DNA from: Pelobates cultripes
Taxonomy: Eukaryota > Chordata > Amphibia > Anura > Pelobatidae
Length of the DNA stretch: 64,000 bases
Assembly (NCBI GenBank): GCA_933207985.1
Contig: OW240912.1
Coordinates: 252,698,960 to 252,762,959, forward strand
Direction: 5' to 3'
Positions 11,275 to 23,168 of this stretch are shown here, in pieces (within the stretch, counting starts at the first letter, position 1; each line of letters begins with the position of its first letter). Below the pieces are notes generated by a model. That model was not told the origin of the DNA and searched no databases. It was given only the letters and a program-made list of their open reading frames with translations. The position numbers and the translations under genes were made by a program.

Positions 11275-11555
11275 CCTCTATCTATCTATCTATCAATCTC
11301 TCTATCGATCGATTGATCGATCTATCTGTCTGTCTGTCTATCTCTATGCCTGTCTGTCTGTCTATCTATTTCCATGTCTGTCTATCTACCTACCTACCTA
11401 CCTACCTACCTACCTATCTATCTATATGTCTGTCTATCTATCTATTTATCAATCTATCTATCTATCTATCTATCGATCTATCTATCTATCTATCTATCTA
11501 TCTGTCTATGTCTGTCTGTCTATCTATCTATCTCTGCCTTTCTCTGTCTGCCTGT
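11275..11555. repeat. CTAT/CTGT/CTAC tetranucleotide microsatellite
   Basis: About 280 bp of 4-bp units changes along its length from CTAT to CTGT to CTAC and back. All three forward frames stay open because the unit has no stop codon on this strand. The resulting Ser/Tyr/Leu/Ile-rich frames are artefacts. Confidence 0.95.
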
Positions 11556-14500
11556 TATTATTCAATTTACACAGCACCTACACAATAAAAGCCCTTGTTA
11601 TCTCCCAAAGACAGATGCCTGAGTCAAGGATCACATCACCAATGAAAGTTAGCCAGTCCAATTAGTACAAATGCTCAAGGTATATAATGTAAGGTCACTG
11701 GTATTTTTTTTTATCAAGTAGTATATATTTCCGTCTGAATATTATTTCTTGTTATTATTGCCTATGTTGTTTAGATGGGATTCTATTTTAAAACATTGCT
11801 TATATTAAATTTAAGTTGTACATAGCATAATGCGATTGTACATGCTTCTCGTAGAGAAATTATCATTCTCCATTGATTGATTTAACATGTCATTTTAAAC
11901 CATTTAGAAACATAAGTGATTGTGACTCTTATAATAATCTAAATTAATAACACACTTCAGATAATCCTACTAGTTTTAGATTTTAATTTTAAGATTAACC
12001 TTGTGACTGCCTGAGGGTTCAGAAGCATGTATTAAAGCAATAAATCTAAAGAATTTCAATATTTATAATATTCCTGCTTTTCTGGTGCATTTATGGTATG
12101 TATTTTTATGATGTATGTTGAATGTCACGTATGTCATGTGAAATTGAAGAAAACATGGTAACATCACAATATGAATGAACAAAAATGTGTTTCAAATTTA
12201 GCAAATTGCTGCAAGAAATGTAATTATGTTATGAACAGTCACGCTTATCTTTGTGAACAGTGTAAATGCTAAAAGCCATCTGTAACCTTTACCTTACATG
12301 TCTATAAACAAGCTCTGAATTCTACTTTGTAAAAGCTACCTTTCCCTTTCTCTGTATATGGTAGTACATTTTTATAAATCACAGTGATTGTAACTCTTAC
12401 ACAATGCATAAGGATAATTTGTTCTGTAAAACACTTCAGCTTATTTATAAAAAAAAAAAAACTATTTTGGGGCAACTTTCTAAAAGTGGTACAATCATCG
12501 GATCATTTCATAGGTTTCCATGGTTAATGCTTTACTGGTAGAACCTTTAAACAGTTCTTTATAATCTCTACTGGGTTTTAGCGGCATAATGCACATGCAA
12601 AGTGGTTTTTATATTGTAGTATGGATTGAAGTGAAATGATCAATTTTCATTAATAATTGACAGATTATGAACCTGCAAATGTGAATTTAAATGGTCTAAT
12701 AGAGTACTAGTTGGCAAGACACCGTTGGTTTTAAAATTTGTTTTGGGGGCAATATAATGGACAACAGTTTTCACCAATCTGATATTTCCAACCTACCTAA
12801 ATCTGACCATCTTCACATAACTATCCCATAGGTGATAGACATACTGAAAGACACATGTAAGAGTAAAAAAAAACATAGCTTTGATCTCGATAAACTTTTC
12901 TATATGGCCTATTCACAAAAACCAGCCCTATCAACTAACTCTAGAAAATCCAGTTCTACTAAATAGTAGACCACCAGGAAGGCAATAATAGATTAGCTAG
13001 ATAGTCACAAAAATAGTCCCTGATAAATTACAAAAAATTATAAGGGGGATGGTTGCAGCAACACAGGTTCTATGAACAAATATTAATCAACATGCTAGAG
13101 GCTTGTGATATCGCTATAACCAAGCATGAGCCATATTAGTTTCCACCCAGAACTTTACCAATATACATATACAATATACATATAATAATAGTTTTGAATA
13201 TTGCAAATATGAATACTAACTATTCTTAATACATGTTAATATACTCTTAATACATTTATCTCCCTTTTACTCCTATGTACATATTATATGTACAATTTGC
13301 TTTAGATACACTGTGTTCCAAGTCTTAACTTGCATATGTTTTATTTGAATGGTTATTGTTGGGATAATTCTTTCAACGTTGTTATGCTTACAATTTGTAC
13401 ATTTCTGTCCGTTGAATGAAATATATCTGTAGAAAAAATATCAGATACAATTTAATAGCTGAGTGAGATTAGCAGTTGTATCTATATAACTAAGTACACT
13501 CCATGGCCCAAACTTTCTATAATATAATCTTTATTACATTCTTAAAATGACAGATGTATTTCCAGTTACAGAAAATAATAGCTGCCTTCCTTCTACTATT
13601 CTCATGACAGGAAATTGTGTCAGAAACACTGTACAATGAAAACATGATATGCCTCGGAGAGAATGTCACTGGGCCATCTGAGTATTGACCCCAAGAACAT
13701 TCACCGAGCTTAAAAAGACATTTTTAAAGGTTAAGTGCCATATTTATTAAGGGGGTATTTTTAAGTCACTTTCATGTTTCCCATAAGTGAAAGCTATATT
13801 TTAGAATCACACATCTTAACAAATAGTGGCTTACAGCTTATAAATAAGGACATTTTATTATGTAGCAGGCACACCAATGCATTTTATTAATTTAACAGTG
13901 ATTTGTAATGAATTAAAAAATGTACGTAATTATGGTCTTACTTTTGCCCATTTTTAATGTTAGTAACCACTATTAATTGTTCATAGTAAACCACATTTTT
14001 TTCCATAAAAAGGAAGCCTTGTTATCATTTCTTTTCTCTGGCAGAGTTAGATCATACTAGCTCTTTTCTTAACATCCCTGTGCATAGATTAGCAGCAGAA
14101 GTCTGTTACCTCACCACATCCAATTAAGCGTTTCTTTTGCTCCTTCTCCCCCCACATCCTCAGAGTAATACAGAAAAGGGGCATGTGTGTGCAAATAACA
14201 GTTCAGACAGTTTGGGAGTTGGAGTGTATCACTGCTTCCTACATTATCCACAAGCCAATGGGATGTCTGAAGTCTTCAATCAAGATAGTGAAGAATAATA
14301 ATGATGTTATAGACCTATAGAAATCACCCTACAGTGGAGTAATATCCAATCAGGAGGTTCTAATTTGTTTCTATGGTATTTTCAAAGATTTATATGCAGA
14401 GCAAGGGGGTTTCTGAGAGCTGTTGCATAGTTATCAGGATTTTTTTTTTTTTACTTACAACAACTGTTATGCTAACTGCAACTCACATAAACCTTTGCTC

Positions 14501-14672
14501 TTCTTCCCAATTACATAAATGTCTGTGTTACTGAGAGGAACAGAAAAGATGTATGATTGTACAGTAACAGCAAGATGGAAGTATTTCGACTGCAAGATGT
14601 AGAGCAGAGGAGGATGGTGTAATATGCTGGATGCTGCACAACATTTTTTATAAAACCTATATGGAATTGAGC
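11556..14672. other. AT-rich non-coding sequence, nothing recognised
   Basis: More than 3 kb with no supported gene, RNA or clear repeat boundary. Short A and T homopolymers occur (about 12450-12465 and 14440-14453). Open frames at 14467-14783 overlap one another and lack recognisable motifs. Confidence 0.45.
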
Positions 14673-14823
14673 ATAAAAATATATAAGTATGCATGCCAAA
14701 AAGTTGGCTAAACAGCTTGTGCCAACCTTTGCACATAAGCTAGAAGAGAATGGGTGTTGGCAGCAGCCATAATGACTACCCACTGTCTGTATGTGCAGTC
14801 CTACTTTAGATGCAGCCCCTAAT

Positions 14824-15173
14824 TAGAGATGTCGCAAACTGTCCGCCGAACTGTTCGCGAACTGTCCGCCGAACTGTTCGCGAACTGTCCTCCGGCGAAC
14901 AATAGCGTGTTTGCGTTGGGCAAACATATCCGATTTCCGGTCCGCCCCCTATACGTCATCATTGAGTAAACTTTGACCCGGAACCTCACAGCCAGCAGAC
15001 ACATTCCACCCAATCAGCAGCAGACCCTCCCTCCCAGGAAGTGTCTGCTGACTGTGAGGTTCCTGGTCAAAGTTTACTCAATGATGACGTATAGGGGGCG
15101 GACCGGAAATCGGATATGTTCGCTCAACGCGAACACGCTATTGTTCGCCGGCGGACAGTTCGCGACATCTCTA
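14824..15173. mobile_element. Palindromic hAT MITE, copy 1
   Basis: The 350-bp element has terminal inverted repeats TAGAGATGTCGC and GCGACATCTCTA and is flanked by an 8-bp direct repeat, CCCCTAAT (14816-14823 and 15174-15181). An 8-bp duplication is the hAT signature. The interior is a near-perfect palindrome running from the TTCGCC/GGCGAA region to a short spacer at about 15000-15040. The left end has extra subterminal repeats of GTCCGCCGAACTGTTCGCGA, absent on the right. Open frames on both strands are mirror images produced by the palindrome and are not genes. Confidence 0.93.
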
Positions 15174-15752
15174 CCCCTAATATCCATATAAAACATTTTT
15201 TTTTAGTAACATCCTGTTCACAACCCATGGTTTTCAATAATATACTCTAACCCATTTGAACATTTGAAGGATTTTAGAATAATAAATCAATAGTATCAAA
15301 CACACTGACAGATTTTGCTTTGTTCTAGTTGTTTAGTATCAACTTGAAAATATTTCAGTGTTTTATTATTTAAATTCAATGCCCCATAAGCAATGTGCTC
15401 TGTTAAGTGTAGAGCAAATTAGTCAAACATCTATATTTAAACCTGTATACATTCAGTTACAATATGTCATATTGCTCATACAATCCTGGTTATATTTTCT
15501 AACTTTATTATTTTTTTTTAGATACATATATTTTCTTTTTCATGTGGTGCAACTCACGTAATAACCTTAGCACGAAAAACAAAACGCAACGCTGTTGCTT
15601 TATAAAAATGTATAAGTATGCATGCCAAAAAGTTGGCTAAACAGCTTGTGCCAACCTTTGCACATAAGCTAGAAGAGAATGGGTGTTGGCAGCAGCCATA
15701 ATGACTACCCACTGTCTGTATGTGCAGTCCTACTTTAGATGGAGCCCCTAAT

Positions 15753-16102
15753 TAGAGATGTCGCAAACTGTCCGCCGAACTGTTCGCAAACTGTCTGCTG
15801 AACTGTTCGCGAACTGTCCTCCGGCGAACAATAGCGTGTTCGCGTTGGGCAAACATATCCGATTTCCGGTCCGCCCCCTATACGTCATCATTGAGTAAAC
15901 TTTGACCCGGAACCTCACAGCCAGCAGACACATTCCACCCAATCAGCAGCAGACCCTCCCTCCCAGGAAGTGTCTGCTGACTGTGAGGTTCTGGGTCAAA
16001 GTTTACTCAATGATGACGTATAGGGGGCGGACCGGAAATCGGATATGTTCGCTCAACGCGAACACGCTATTGTTCGCCGGCGGACAGTTCGCGACATCTC
16101 TA
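15753..16102. mobile_element. Palindromic hAT MITE, copy 2 (by tandem duplication)
   Basis: Same element, same CCCCTAAT flanks, displaced by exactly 929 bp. It was copied with its surroundings, not inserted independently. Its left subterminal repeats carry substitutions relative to copy 1 (TTCGCAAACTGTCTGCTG). Confidence 0.93.
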
Positions 16103-16681
16103 CCCCTAATATCCATATAAAACATTTTTTTTTAGTAACATCCTGTTCACAACCCATGGTTTTCAATAATATACTCTAACCCATTTGAACATTTGAAGGA
16201 TTTTAGAATAATAAATCAATAGTATCAAACACACTGACAGATTTTGCTTTGTTCTAGTTGTTTAGTATCAACTTGAAAATATTTCAGTGTTTTATTATTT
16301 AAATTCAATGCCCCATAAGCAATGTGCTCTGTTAAGTGTAGAGCAAATTAGTCAAACATCTATATTTAAACCTGTATACATTCAGTTACAATATGTCATA
16401 TTGCTCATACAATCCTGGTTATATTTTCTAACTTTATTATTTTTTTTTAGATACATATATTTTCTTTTTCATGTGGTGCAACTCACGTAATAACCTTAGC
16501 ACGAAAAACAAAACGCAACGCTGTTGCTTTATAAAAATGTATAAGTATGCATGCCAAAAAGTTGGCTAAACAGCTTGTGCCAACCTTTGCACATAAGCTA
16601 GAAGAGAATGGGTGTTGGCAGAAGCCATAATGACTACCCACTGTCTGTATGTGCAGTCCTACTTTAGATGGAGCCCCTAAT

Positions 16682-17031
16682 TAGAGATGTCGCAAACTGT
16701 CCGCCGAACTGTTCGCAAACTGTCTGCCGAACTGTTCGCGAACTGTCCTCCGGCGAACAATAGCGTGTTCGCGTTGGGCAAACATATCCGATTTCCGGTC
16801 CGCCCCCTATACGTCATCATTGAGTAAACTTTGACCCGGAACCTCACAGCCAGCAGACACATTCCACCCAATCAGCAGCAGACCCTCCCTCCCAGGAAGT
16901 GTCTGCTGACTGTGAGGTTCCTGGTCAAAGTTTACTCAATGATGACGTATAGGGGGCGGACCGGAAATCGGATATGTTCGCTCAACGCGAACACGCTATT
17001 GTTCGCCGGCGGACAGTTCGCGACATCTCTA
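16682..17031. mobile_element. Palindromic hAT MITE, copy 3 (by tandem duplication)
   Basis: Same element and flanks as copies 1 and 2, displaced by a further 929 bp. Its left arm shares TTCGCAAACTGTCTGC with copy 2 rather than copy 1, suggesting that units 2 and 3 are the more recent pair. Confidence 0.93.
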
Positions 17032-17466
17032 CCCCTAATATCCATATAAAACATTTTTTTTTAGTAACATCCTGTTCACAACCCATGGTTTTCAATAATA
17101 TACTCTAACCCATTTGAACATTTGAAGGATTTTAGAATAATAAATCAATAGTATCAAACACACTGACAGATTTTGCTTTGTTCTAGTTGTTTAGTATCAA
17201 CTTGAAAATATTTCAGTGTTTTATTATTTAAATTCAATGCCCCATAAGCAACGTGCTCTGTTAAGTGTAGAGCAAATTAGTCAAACATCTATATTTAAAC
17301 CTGTATACATTCAGTTACAATATGTCATATTGCTCATACAATCATGGTTATATTTTCTAACTTTATTTTTTTTTTTAGATACATATATTTTCTTTTTCAT
17401 GTGGTGCAACTCACGTAATAACCTTAGCACGAAAAACAAAACGCAACGCCGTTGCTTTATAAAAAT

Positions 17467-18029
17467 GCATTAGCAGAATATTTCCAACGCACACTGGAAT
17501 AAAAAAATATAACAGTTTTATGAAAAAGGCATCAATATATTGTGTTTTACAATTCTAAGTCAGCATCTGGATACATCATTTTCTTGGCTATTTATTGAAA
17601 ATTGTCTAAACAACCACATTCCCAAGAGCAGATGTCAAATATTGACCTACCAAGCAGGGCAACAATATTCTCTCAGTAGTCTGAACAGTTGATATTAGAC
17701 AATGCAAAGTAAGATCAGGGAGTACTGTATATAATAATGTGTATTGACTTGTTACAGTTATTGGCAGATTTGTATCAATGCATTTTATCTACATGTAGAA
17801 TTTGTTAAATCAATACCAACGTGGATACATTTCTTTTGGAAAATAAATCTCATTGATTCTTTAAAAATAGCATATAACTCTTCCCCATCTGCAGATTTTT
17901 TTTATTTTTTTATTGCATGACTACATTTGCATGAATTCTGCAGAAAATCAAGATTGTCGAAAAAACATACTTCGTTAGATGAGCCAGCTCGCCTCTTACG
18001 CCACATCCATGGTCACCTTCCTCTGTCTC
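17467..18029. other. Nothing recognised
   Basis: AT-rich sequence with a T-rich run near 17897-17915. No supported feature. Confidence 0.4.
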
Positions 18030-18460
18030 CCATCTGCCCCCCCCCATCATTTCAGGTATATACAGATCAATTGATTCCCTCACTGACCTCTGTGTATTTG
18101 TCCCTCATCTTTTTAGAATGTAAGCTTGTTTTGGCAGGGAGCTCTTTGCCTTCTGTCCCTAAATTAGATATGTGCAAATATGTGTTCAGTTCATAAACGA
18201 ACTAAATTATACAAATCAAAATCATTTTAATTCACACCCGAACGATTCAATTCATCAAAAAAAAGGGAGAATTGATTCATTCAGGTGCAGATTAAAGGAT
18301 TTTGATTCAGATGATTCCATTTATCAATGAACTAAATTTTTGCACACTTCTATCCCATAGGTCAATCATGTTTTATTAGAATGAATTGTTTGTCTTGGTT
18401 TACCTATTGTACAATGCTGCAGAATACGTTGACACTATATAGGTAATTGTAAATGTAATC
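18030..18460 (+). repeat. Frog-type interspersed repeat interrupted by a MITE
   Basis: The first part (about 18030-18164) contains AGAATGTAAGCTTGTTTTGG and GGCAGGGAGCTCTTTGCC. The last part (18353-18460) contains TGTACAATGCTGCAGAATAC and ends in an AT-rich tail. Together they match the layout of the repeat at 5750-5915, with a separate 188-bp element between the halves. Confidence 0.6.
18165..18352. mobile_element. Small hAT-like MITE nested in a repeat
   Basis: The ends are TAGATATGTGCAAA and TTTGCACACTTCTA, an imperfect inverted pair. Subterminal GTTCAGTTCATAAACGAACT and ATCAATGAACTAAATTTTT are also partly inverted. Flanks TCCCTAAA and TCCCATAG share 5 of 8 bases, a decayed target duplication at best. 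Confidence 0.6.
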
Positions 18461-19516
18461 GTACCATTGACATCACTGTCTGCTTGCCAGGTTTGCTAGT
18501 AAGTTGGTTTCAGTCAAGTTTTCTCTGACCAAAATATCACAGTGAAGGTACATATTTGTGGATATCTGGATCAGTTGACATTCTAAAGGCACTTTTTAAA
18601 GCTAGGGCAATTGTTTTAATGACTAGATACATGTAAATATGACTTTTATTTTTTTATTTTTTCACAAATCAACTTCATAGTAATTCAATCCCCTTTTTTC
18701 CACATTTCAATTTTTAATGCAGTATGGACAGTTGTACAATGAATGGTTACAGAGCAGATTATATTCCCAAACTGACTTTCTTCTGTTGCTTTGAATCTTC
18801 TTAAAATATATGATTTTACATAACCTTAAATATGCATAACTCTTAATCACTAAAGCATTTCCTAATTGTGAAGATGCAATTTAATATTCTTCCTCTGACA
18901 GGTAGGAATCGCTATCCGCGAGAAGTTCTGGCTGATCTCCAAGCACAATTATGCTTGTTATATATTGTACCGTATTGCTACCAGACTCTTTACTTGTAAA
19001 ACCAAATATTAATAACCAGTATATTCCACATTATGTATGTTTACTTTGTGATATTCGCAAGACACAGATGCTTTTATTCACATCAGGGGAGTAAAATATA
19101 TATTTATTTGCAATAATGCCATGTACAATTGATCAGCATTAGATAATTTTTGATGCTAGCAGTACTTTTTGTAATAATGACAGATACCTTACAGTATTCG
19201 TGATGATATTCCATGGACAGATTTACCTGAACAGCACAGACGGGATGGGTTGTGGGATAATGCCAGGGAATCCCATAACCACTCTAAGTGAAATAAAGTA
19301 GTTATGGTGGCTAGAATATAAACTTTCATTGAACTTTCACTCACACTTTTCTCTTTTGGCTTAAGTGTGACAATAAACAAGTATGATAGAGGGATAACGC
19401 TCCAAAAACTAGGAATTTGCCCATTTCAGTTTGTTGAATATTGGAATGAAAGCTATTCACGGGATGTATAATGAGGTAGAACTGTAAGCCAACTGAAGTC
19501 CATCGTGCTCAATATG
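18461..19516. other. Nothing recognised
   Basis: No supported gene, RNA or repeat. Ordinary AT-rich sequence. Confidence 0.4.
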
Positions 19517-19643
19517 TTCCTGTTCGGTGGCGTAACTACCATGGTCACAGGGGTCGCAAATGCGACCGGGCCTCTCACTGCAGGGGGCCCAGCCACAGCC
19601 ACAATCCCTGCGACCACTGGCCACCTAATAGATCCCCCTGGCA

Positions 19644-19830
19644 GGCGGCAGAATTCCTGTCAGACACAGCGAGGGAGCTGTGTTCTCTCTGCTCTCTCTC
19701 GCCATTTGCTGATGCCGGGAGCCGGAATGTGATGTCATATTCCGGCTCCCGGCATCAGTGGACAGCCCGCAAGAGAGCAGAGCAGAGAGAACACAGCTCC
19801 TTCGACTCATCTGACAGGAACTCTGCCGCC
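19644..19830. repeat. Foldback inside the hAT-like element
   Basis: The arms start GGCGGCAGAATTCCTGTCAG (19644-19663) and end with its near-complement (19811-19830). The centre is GATGCCGGGAGCCGGAAT facing ATTCCGGCTCCCGGCATC (about 19711-19756). A transcript would form one long stem. Confidence 0.85.
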
Positions 19831-19919
19831 CGCCGCACTGAAGCCACACTGGACCCCAGGGACAGATCCACGCCAGCTCTCCTGGTAGGGAGACTGGGTG
19901 GACATTTAATATTAATAAT

Positions 19920-20640
19920 TTGTGTGTGTAAGTGTATGTGTCTATGTGTGTGTCTGAATGTGTCTGTAAGTGTATGTGTGTCTGAGTGCGTGTTTGTCTG
20001 TGAGTGTGTGTGTCTGGGTGTATGTGTGAGTGTGTGTCTGTAAGTGTATTTGTGTCTGAGTGTGTGTGTGTCTGTAAGTGTATGTGTGTCTTAGTGTGTG
20101 TGTGTGTCTGTAAGTGTATGTGTATGTGTGTGTATGAGTGTGTATGTGTGTGTCTGAATGTGTGTCTGTGTGTGGGTCTGTGAGTGTATGTGTGTATATG
20201 TAGGAGTGTGTGCATATGAGAGTATATGTGTGTGTGTGTCTCTACATGTGTCTGTATGTATGGTTCTGTGTGTATGTGTCTGTATGTATGTGTCTGCATG
20301 TGTATCTGTTTATCTGCATATCTGTGTGGGTCTGTGAGTGTATGTGTGTATATGTAGGACTGTGTGCATATGAGAGTATATGTGTGTGTGTGTCTCTGCA
20401 TGTGTCTGTATGTATGGTTCTGTGTGTATGTGTCTGTATGTATGTGTCTGCATGTGTATCTGTTTATCTGCATATCTGTGTGGGTCTGTGAGTGTATGTG
20501 TGTATATGTAGGACTGTGTGCATATGAGAGTATATGTGTGTGTGTCTCTGCATGTGTCTGTATGTATGGTTCTGTGTGTATGTGTCTGTATGTATGTGTC
20601 TGCATGTGTATCTGTTTATCTGCATATGTGGGGAGGGGGC
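19920..20640 (+). repeat. TG-rich minisatellite with 154-bp higher-order unit
   Basis: Irregular TGTGTG/TCTG/AGTG words lead into a 154-bp unit repeated three times (about 20164-20628): CATATGAGAGTATATGTGTG occurs at 20213, 20367 and 20521 with only small changes. The period is not a multiple of three, so the open frames shift between units. Confidence 0.9.
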
Positions 20641-20735
20641 GGTGACATGTGGGGCAGGAGGTAGATGTATGGGGGGCCCCAGTGCAATTCTCGCACCCGG
20701 GCCCCGTGGTTTCTAGTTACGCCTTTGTCCCTGTT

Positions 20736-21396
20736 ATTAGTGCTGGGGCACTCTATAATGCACAATTTACCACTGTATCATCTATATGAAGAGTTTAAAC
20801 CATTTCATGGAAATTACATTTTTTTTTCATTTGCTTTGAAATCACTCTGCAAACTTTGAACAAGGGAGACAAAGTTATCTGTGGTGTGCTGCTTTTAAAC
20901 AGAACAATGCTCTATTTTAACTAAAATGTACAAGATTTCAGGAAGTTATTTGAGAAATGTAAGACATGTGACAATGTGGCTCTTGTTAAAGAGCATTCTT
21001 AGGCGCATATTAATCATTTCAGTGGGTAGTTTTAACATTTGATGTTTAATATAAAGATATTCTCAGATATTGAGCAATGTATCAAAACACCAAATTCCTT
21101 TTCTTTTTTCACAAAAATCTTGTACCTCAATTAAAGGAAATATACAACTGTCCATTTCTAAAAATCCATAAATCCTTGCTTCACATGTAAAAGTAGATAT
21201 TTTAAGAGAGAGCATGTCCTATTCAATGTGTTAGCAATGTTTTAGTCATAACAAAAAAATGAACGGGATAGTCATCTAAGTGAGAGAAAACAACAAGAAC
21301 CATTGCTTCTAATTCACTTTTTTTCAGGAATGAGAAGTGGCACGCACATCTATTTGTGCTTGTCTGTATGTATCAATCATAAATACACAAGGTGTT
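20736..21396. other. Nothing recognised
   Basis: AT-rich sequence with no supported feature. Confidence 0.4.
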
Positions 21397-21529
21397 TTTA
21401 TCAAAGCGGACTGTTCTAAAAAGTGGTGCAAAAATATAAAAGGGGAGTAGAGTGTCTGCTGGTTCCTCTGGTTTCCATGGTGACTGCCCCATTTTAAATA
21501 CACTTTTTAGAACAGATCACTTTGATAAA
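21397..21529. mobile_element. Small foldback MITE
   Basis: The arm at about 21397-21425 (ATCAAAGCGGACTGTTCTAA then AAAGTG) is complementary to 21501-21529 (CACTTTTTAGAACAGATCAC then TTTGATAAA). About 75 bp lies between them. No target duplication was identified. Confidence 0.6.
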
Positions 21530-21627
21530 TTGATCTCAGTGTGCTTACTCGTGACACTTGTGTCTTGTTTTCATTTAGTGTTAGAATTGTCATCTTTCAA
21601 AATATTTTACCATATTTATATAACATA

Positions 21628-21630
21628 TAA

Positions 21631-21666
<36 letters not shown>
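21628..21666. repeat. A-run followed by AT microsatellite
   Basis: About ten A residues precede roughly thirteen AT dinucleotides. Confidence 0.9.
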
Positions 21667-21669
<3 letters not shown>

Positions 21670-22990
21670 CATTGGTACTATATTGTCAAAAAGGTTGAAT
21701 ATGTTGCACAGCTAGTAAAGTTAGCAGTTAGGACTGAGGTGATACCTGTACATTAAAGAAATTAATTGAACAAAAATTTACAAGATTTATAATATATCAT
21801 ACTTGACTGTCTTGTGGAGATTTCTTGTTATGTCATGTTTATTTTAAAAGGACATTTATTTAATTCATAGAAATGTAAAAAATAAATAATTAACACCTTG
21901 TCCTTTGTTATCAGAAGAAAGATAGATTGCCGAATGTTCCTTTAAAACTCCTGACAATGTGACATGTATCTTAAAGAGAAGTGCTCTTTGATTCATTGTG
22001 TTATTGTTACATTTTGTACAAATACGCTAGAGGTTAGTGATTTGTCTGTAAACACAATTTGAGCAGTGACCTAAATATATAATATACCTCAGAAGATCTC
22101 AGAGAAATGGCTTTTTGTCTAAAGAATTTGCTCCAACAATACAAATATATACAGCAGATAATTTAAATGCTGTTTAACATAACACTTATTTTCACTTTAG
22201 GATGATATATGGTGCATGGTTTTCCTGCTTGACCTGTGTAATACTAAAGGGTTTAAAACCGCAATCCGCTATTTTCTTCAACATAAATCTGTGATTATTA
22301 TTTCAGCAGTACAACTAAAAACGGTCCTATTTGTTTTTCAAGAAGAGATTAGAAAACACATTTTGTTTCAAAAGACAATATGAAGGAAGAATATTTAAAA
22401 AATTACTCTAAGACTTTTAAAAAAAATAGTTTTATTCAATTTAGCATTCCCAATTTGGCAATACTCATTAAGTACCCAAATTAAGGATTAAACCTACCTG
22501 AAATCTAGCACAGGGTAATGGTACGAGCGCTTTTCTCCATTCCCCCATCCAACATCACAGGCTCACTCATCTGGTCCAATCAAATTTGTCTCAATAATGG
22601 CAATCTATAAAATGGAGAGAGGTTGGGAGAGCTGGGTGGGCACTGCATGGTGATTGTGAGGTAAAGGCAAGCTTTCCTTTGTAAATATTCTGAAGCTGTC
22701 AACCTCTGCTGCCAGTGTGCACTCCATGGTGACAACAGACAGATTTTTTTTTTGCACAGCATTGATATTAGGAATTCTGGAACTGAATGCCTAATATATC
22801 TGTGCTGGGGATGCAACTAGCACCAGGGCAAAAAAATATATATATATATATCTCTGTGCGTGAAATGTTTCAAGCAGAAACGATAAACGTACAGGCTCTT
22901 TCCACCATGACCACTTCAGAAAGCAGCAGTGGTACTGGTGATTGTAATAAGCCTTTAGCAAAGCAGTAGTAATAATGTTATATGTGAGAC
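21667..22990. other. Nothing recognised
   Basis: No supported gene. A short AT run is present near 22836-22850, and the open frames around 22580-22969 lack motifs. Confidence 0.4.
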
Positions 22991-23060
22991 AGATTTATTT
23001 ATTTATTTATAAAGTATTTTACCAGGAAACAAATATTGAGATTTTTCTCTATTTCAAGTA
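22991..23060 (+). repeat. Frog-type repeat fragment
   Basis: TTATTTATTTATAAAGTATT then TTACCAGGAAACAAATATTG resembles a short interspersed fragment common in amphibians (tail plus TTTACCAGGA core). Only about 70 bp is recognisable. Confidence 0.4.
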
Positions 23061-23168
23061 AACTTAGATGCTTTTCATCTGATTTTAGTGTTGTGTCAGT
23101 GTACATCTTCTGAAAAACCTTCCACACTAGGCTCGCACTGCTTTTATGCTGTCCTGGATTCCCTTAAA

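Larger units (their letters stand above)
14673..17466. repeat. 929-bp tandem triplication
   Basis: Landmark ATAAAAAT starts units at 14673, 15602 and 16531 and recurs at the far end (about 17459). The period is 929 bp between copies 1, 2 and 3, and the last copy is one base shorter. The copies are nearly identical; visible differences are single bases such as TGCAGCCCCT/TGGAGCCCCT before the MITE and changes in its left arm. Each unit carries one hAT MITE plus about 580 bp of AT-rich sequence. The shared ATAAAAAT at every junction points to a microhomology breakpoint. An assembly artefact is possible, but the copy-specific differences argue against simple duplication of reads. Confidence 0.9.
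19525..20727 (+). mobile_element. Non-autonomous hAT-like element with foldback and VNTR
   Basis: The ends CGGTGGCGTAACTA and TAGTTACGCCTTTG form an inverted pair, and the flanks TTCCTGTT (19517-19524) and TCCCTGTT (20728-20735) differ by one base: an 8-bp target duplication typical of hAT. From 5' to 3' the 1203-bp body holds a GC-rich segment, a 187-bp foldback, a short link ending CTGGGTGGACATTTAA, a TG-rich minisatellite and a GC-rich end. No transposase is present. Long open frames on both strands come from the TG/CA repeats and are not genes. The foldback and link recur in the element at 52261-53458. Confidence 0.85.

Noticed and set aside
11313..11665. Overlapping 79-91 codon forward open frames rich in Ser, Tyr, Leu and Ile
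   Set aside because: They are translations of the CTAT/CTGT microsatellite, which contains no stop codon in the forward frames.
14819..17049. Repeated 64- and 72-codon frames on both strands, three times over
   Set aside because: They mirror each other because they lie in a palindromic MITE that was triplicated. They are not a gene family.
15358..17473. Repeated 67-85 codon hydrophobic frame, three times
   Set aside because: It comes from AT-rich unit sequence of the 929-bp triplication and shows no signal of coding constraint or known motif.
19625..20605. 326-codon minus-strand open frame rich in His and Thr
   Set aside because: It is the CA-strand reading of the TG-rich minisatellite joined to the foldback of a hAT-like element; there is no domain.
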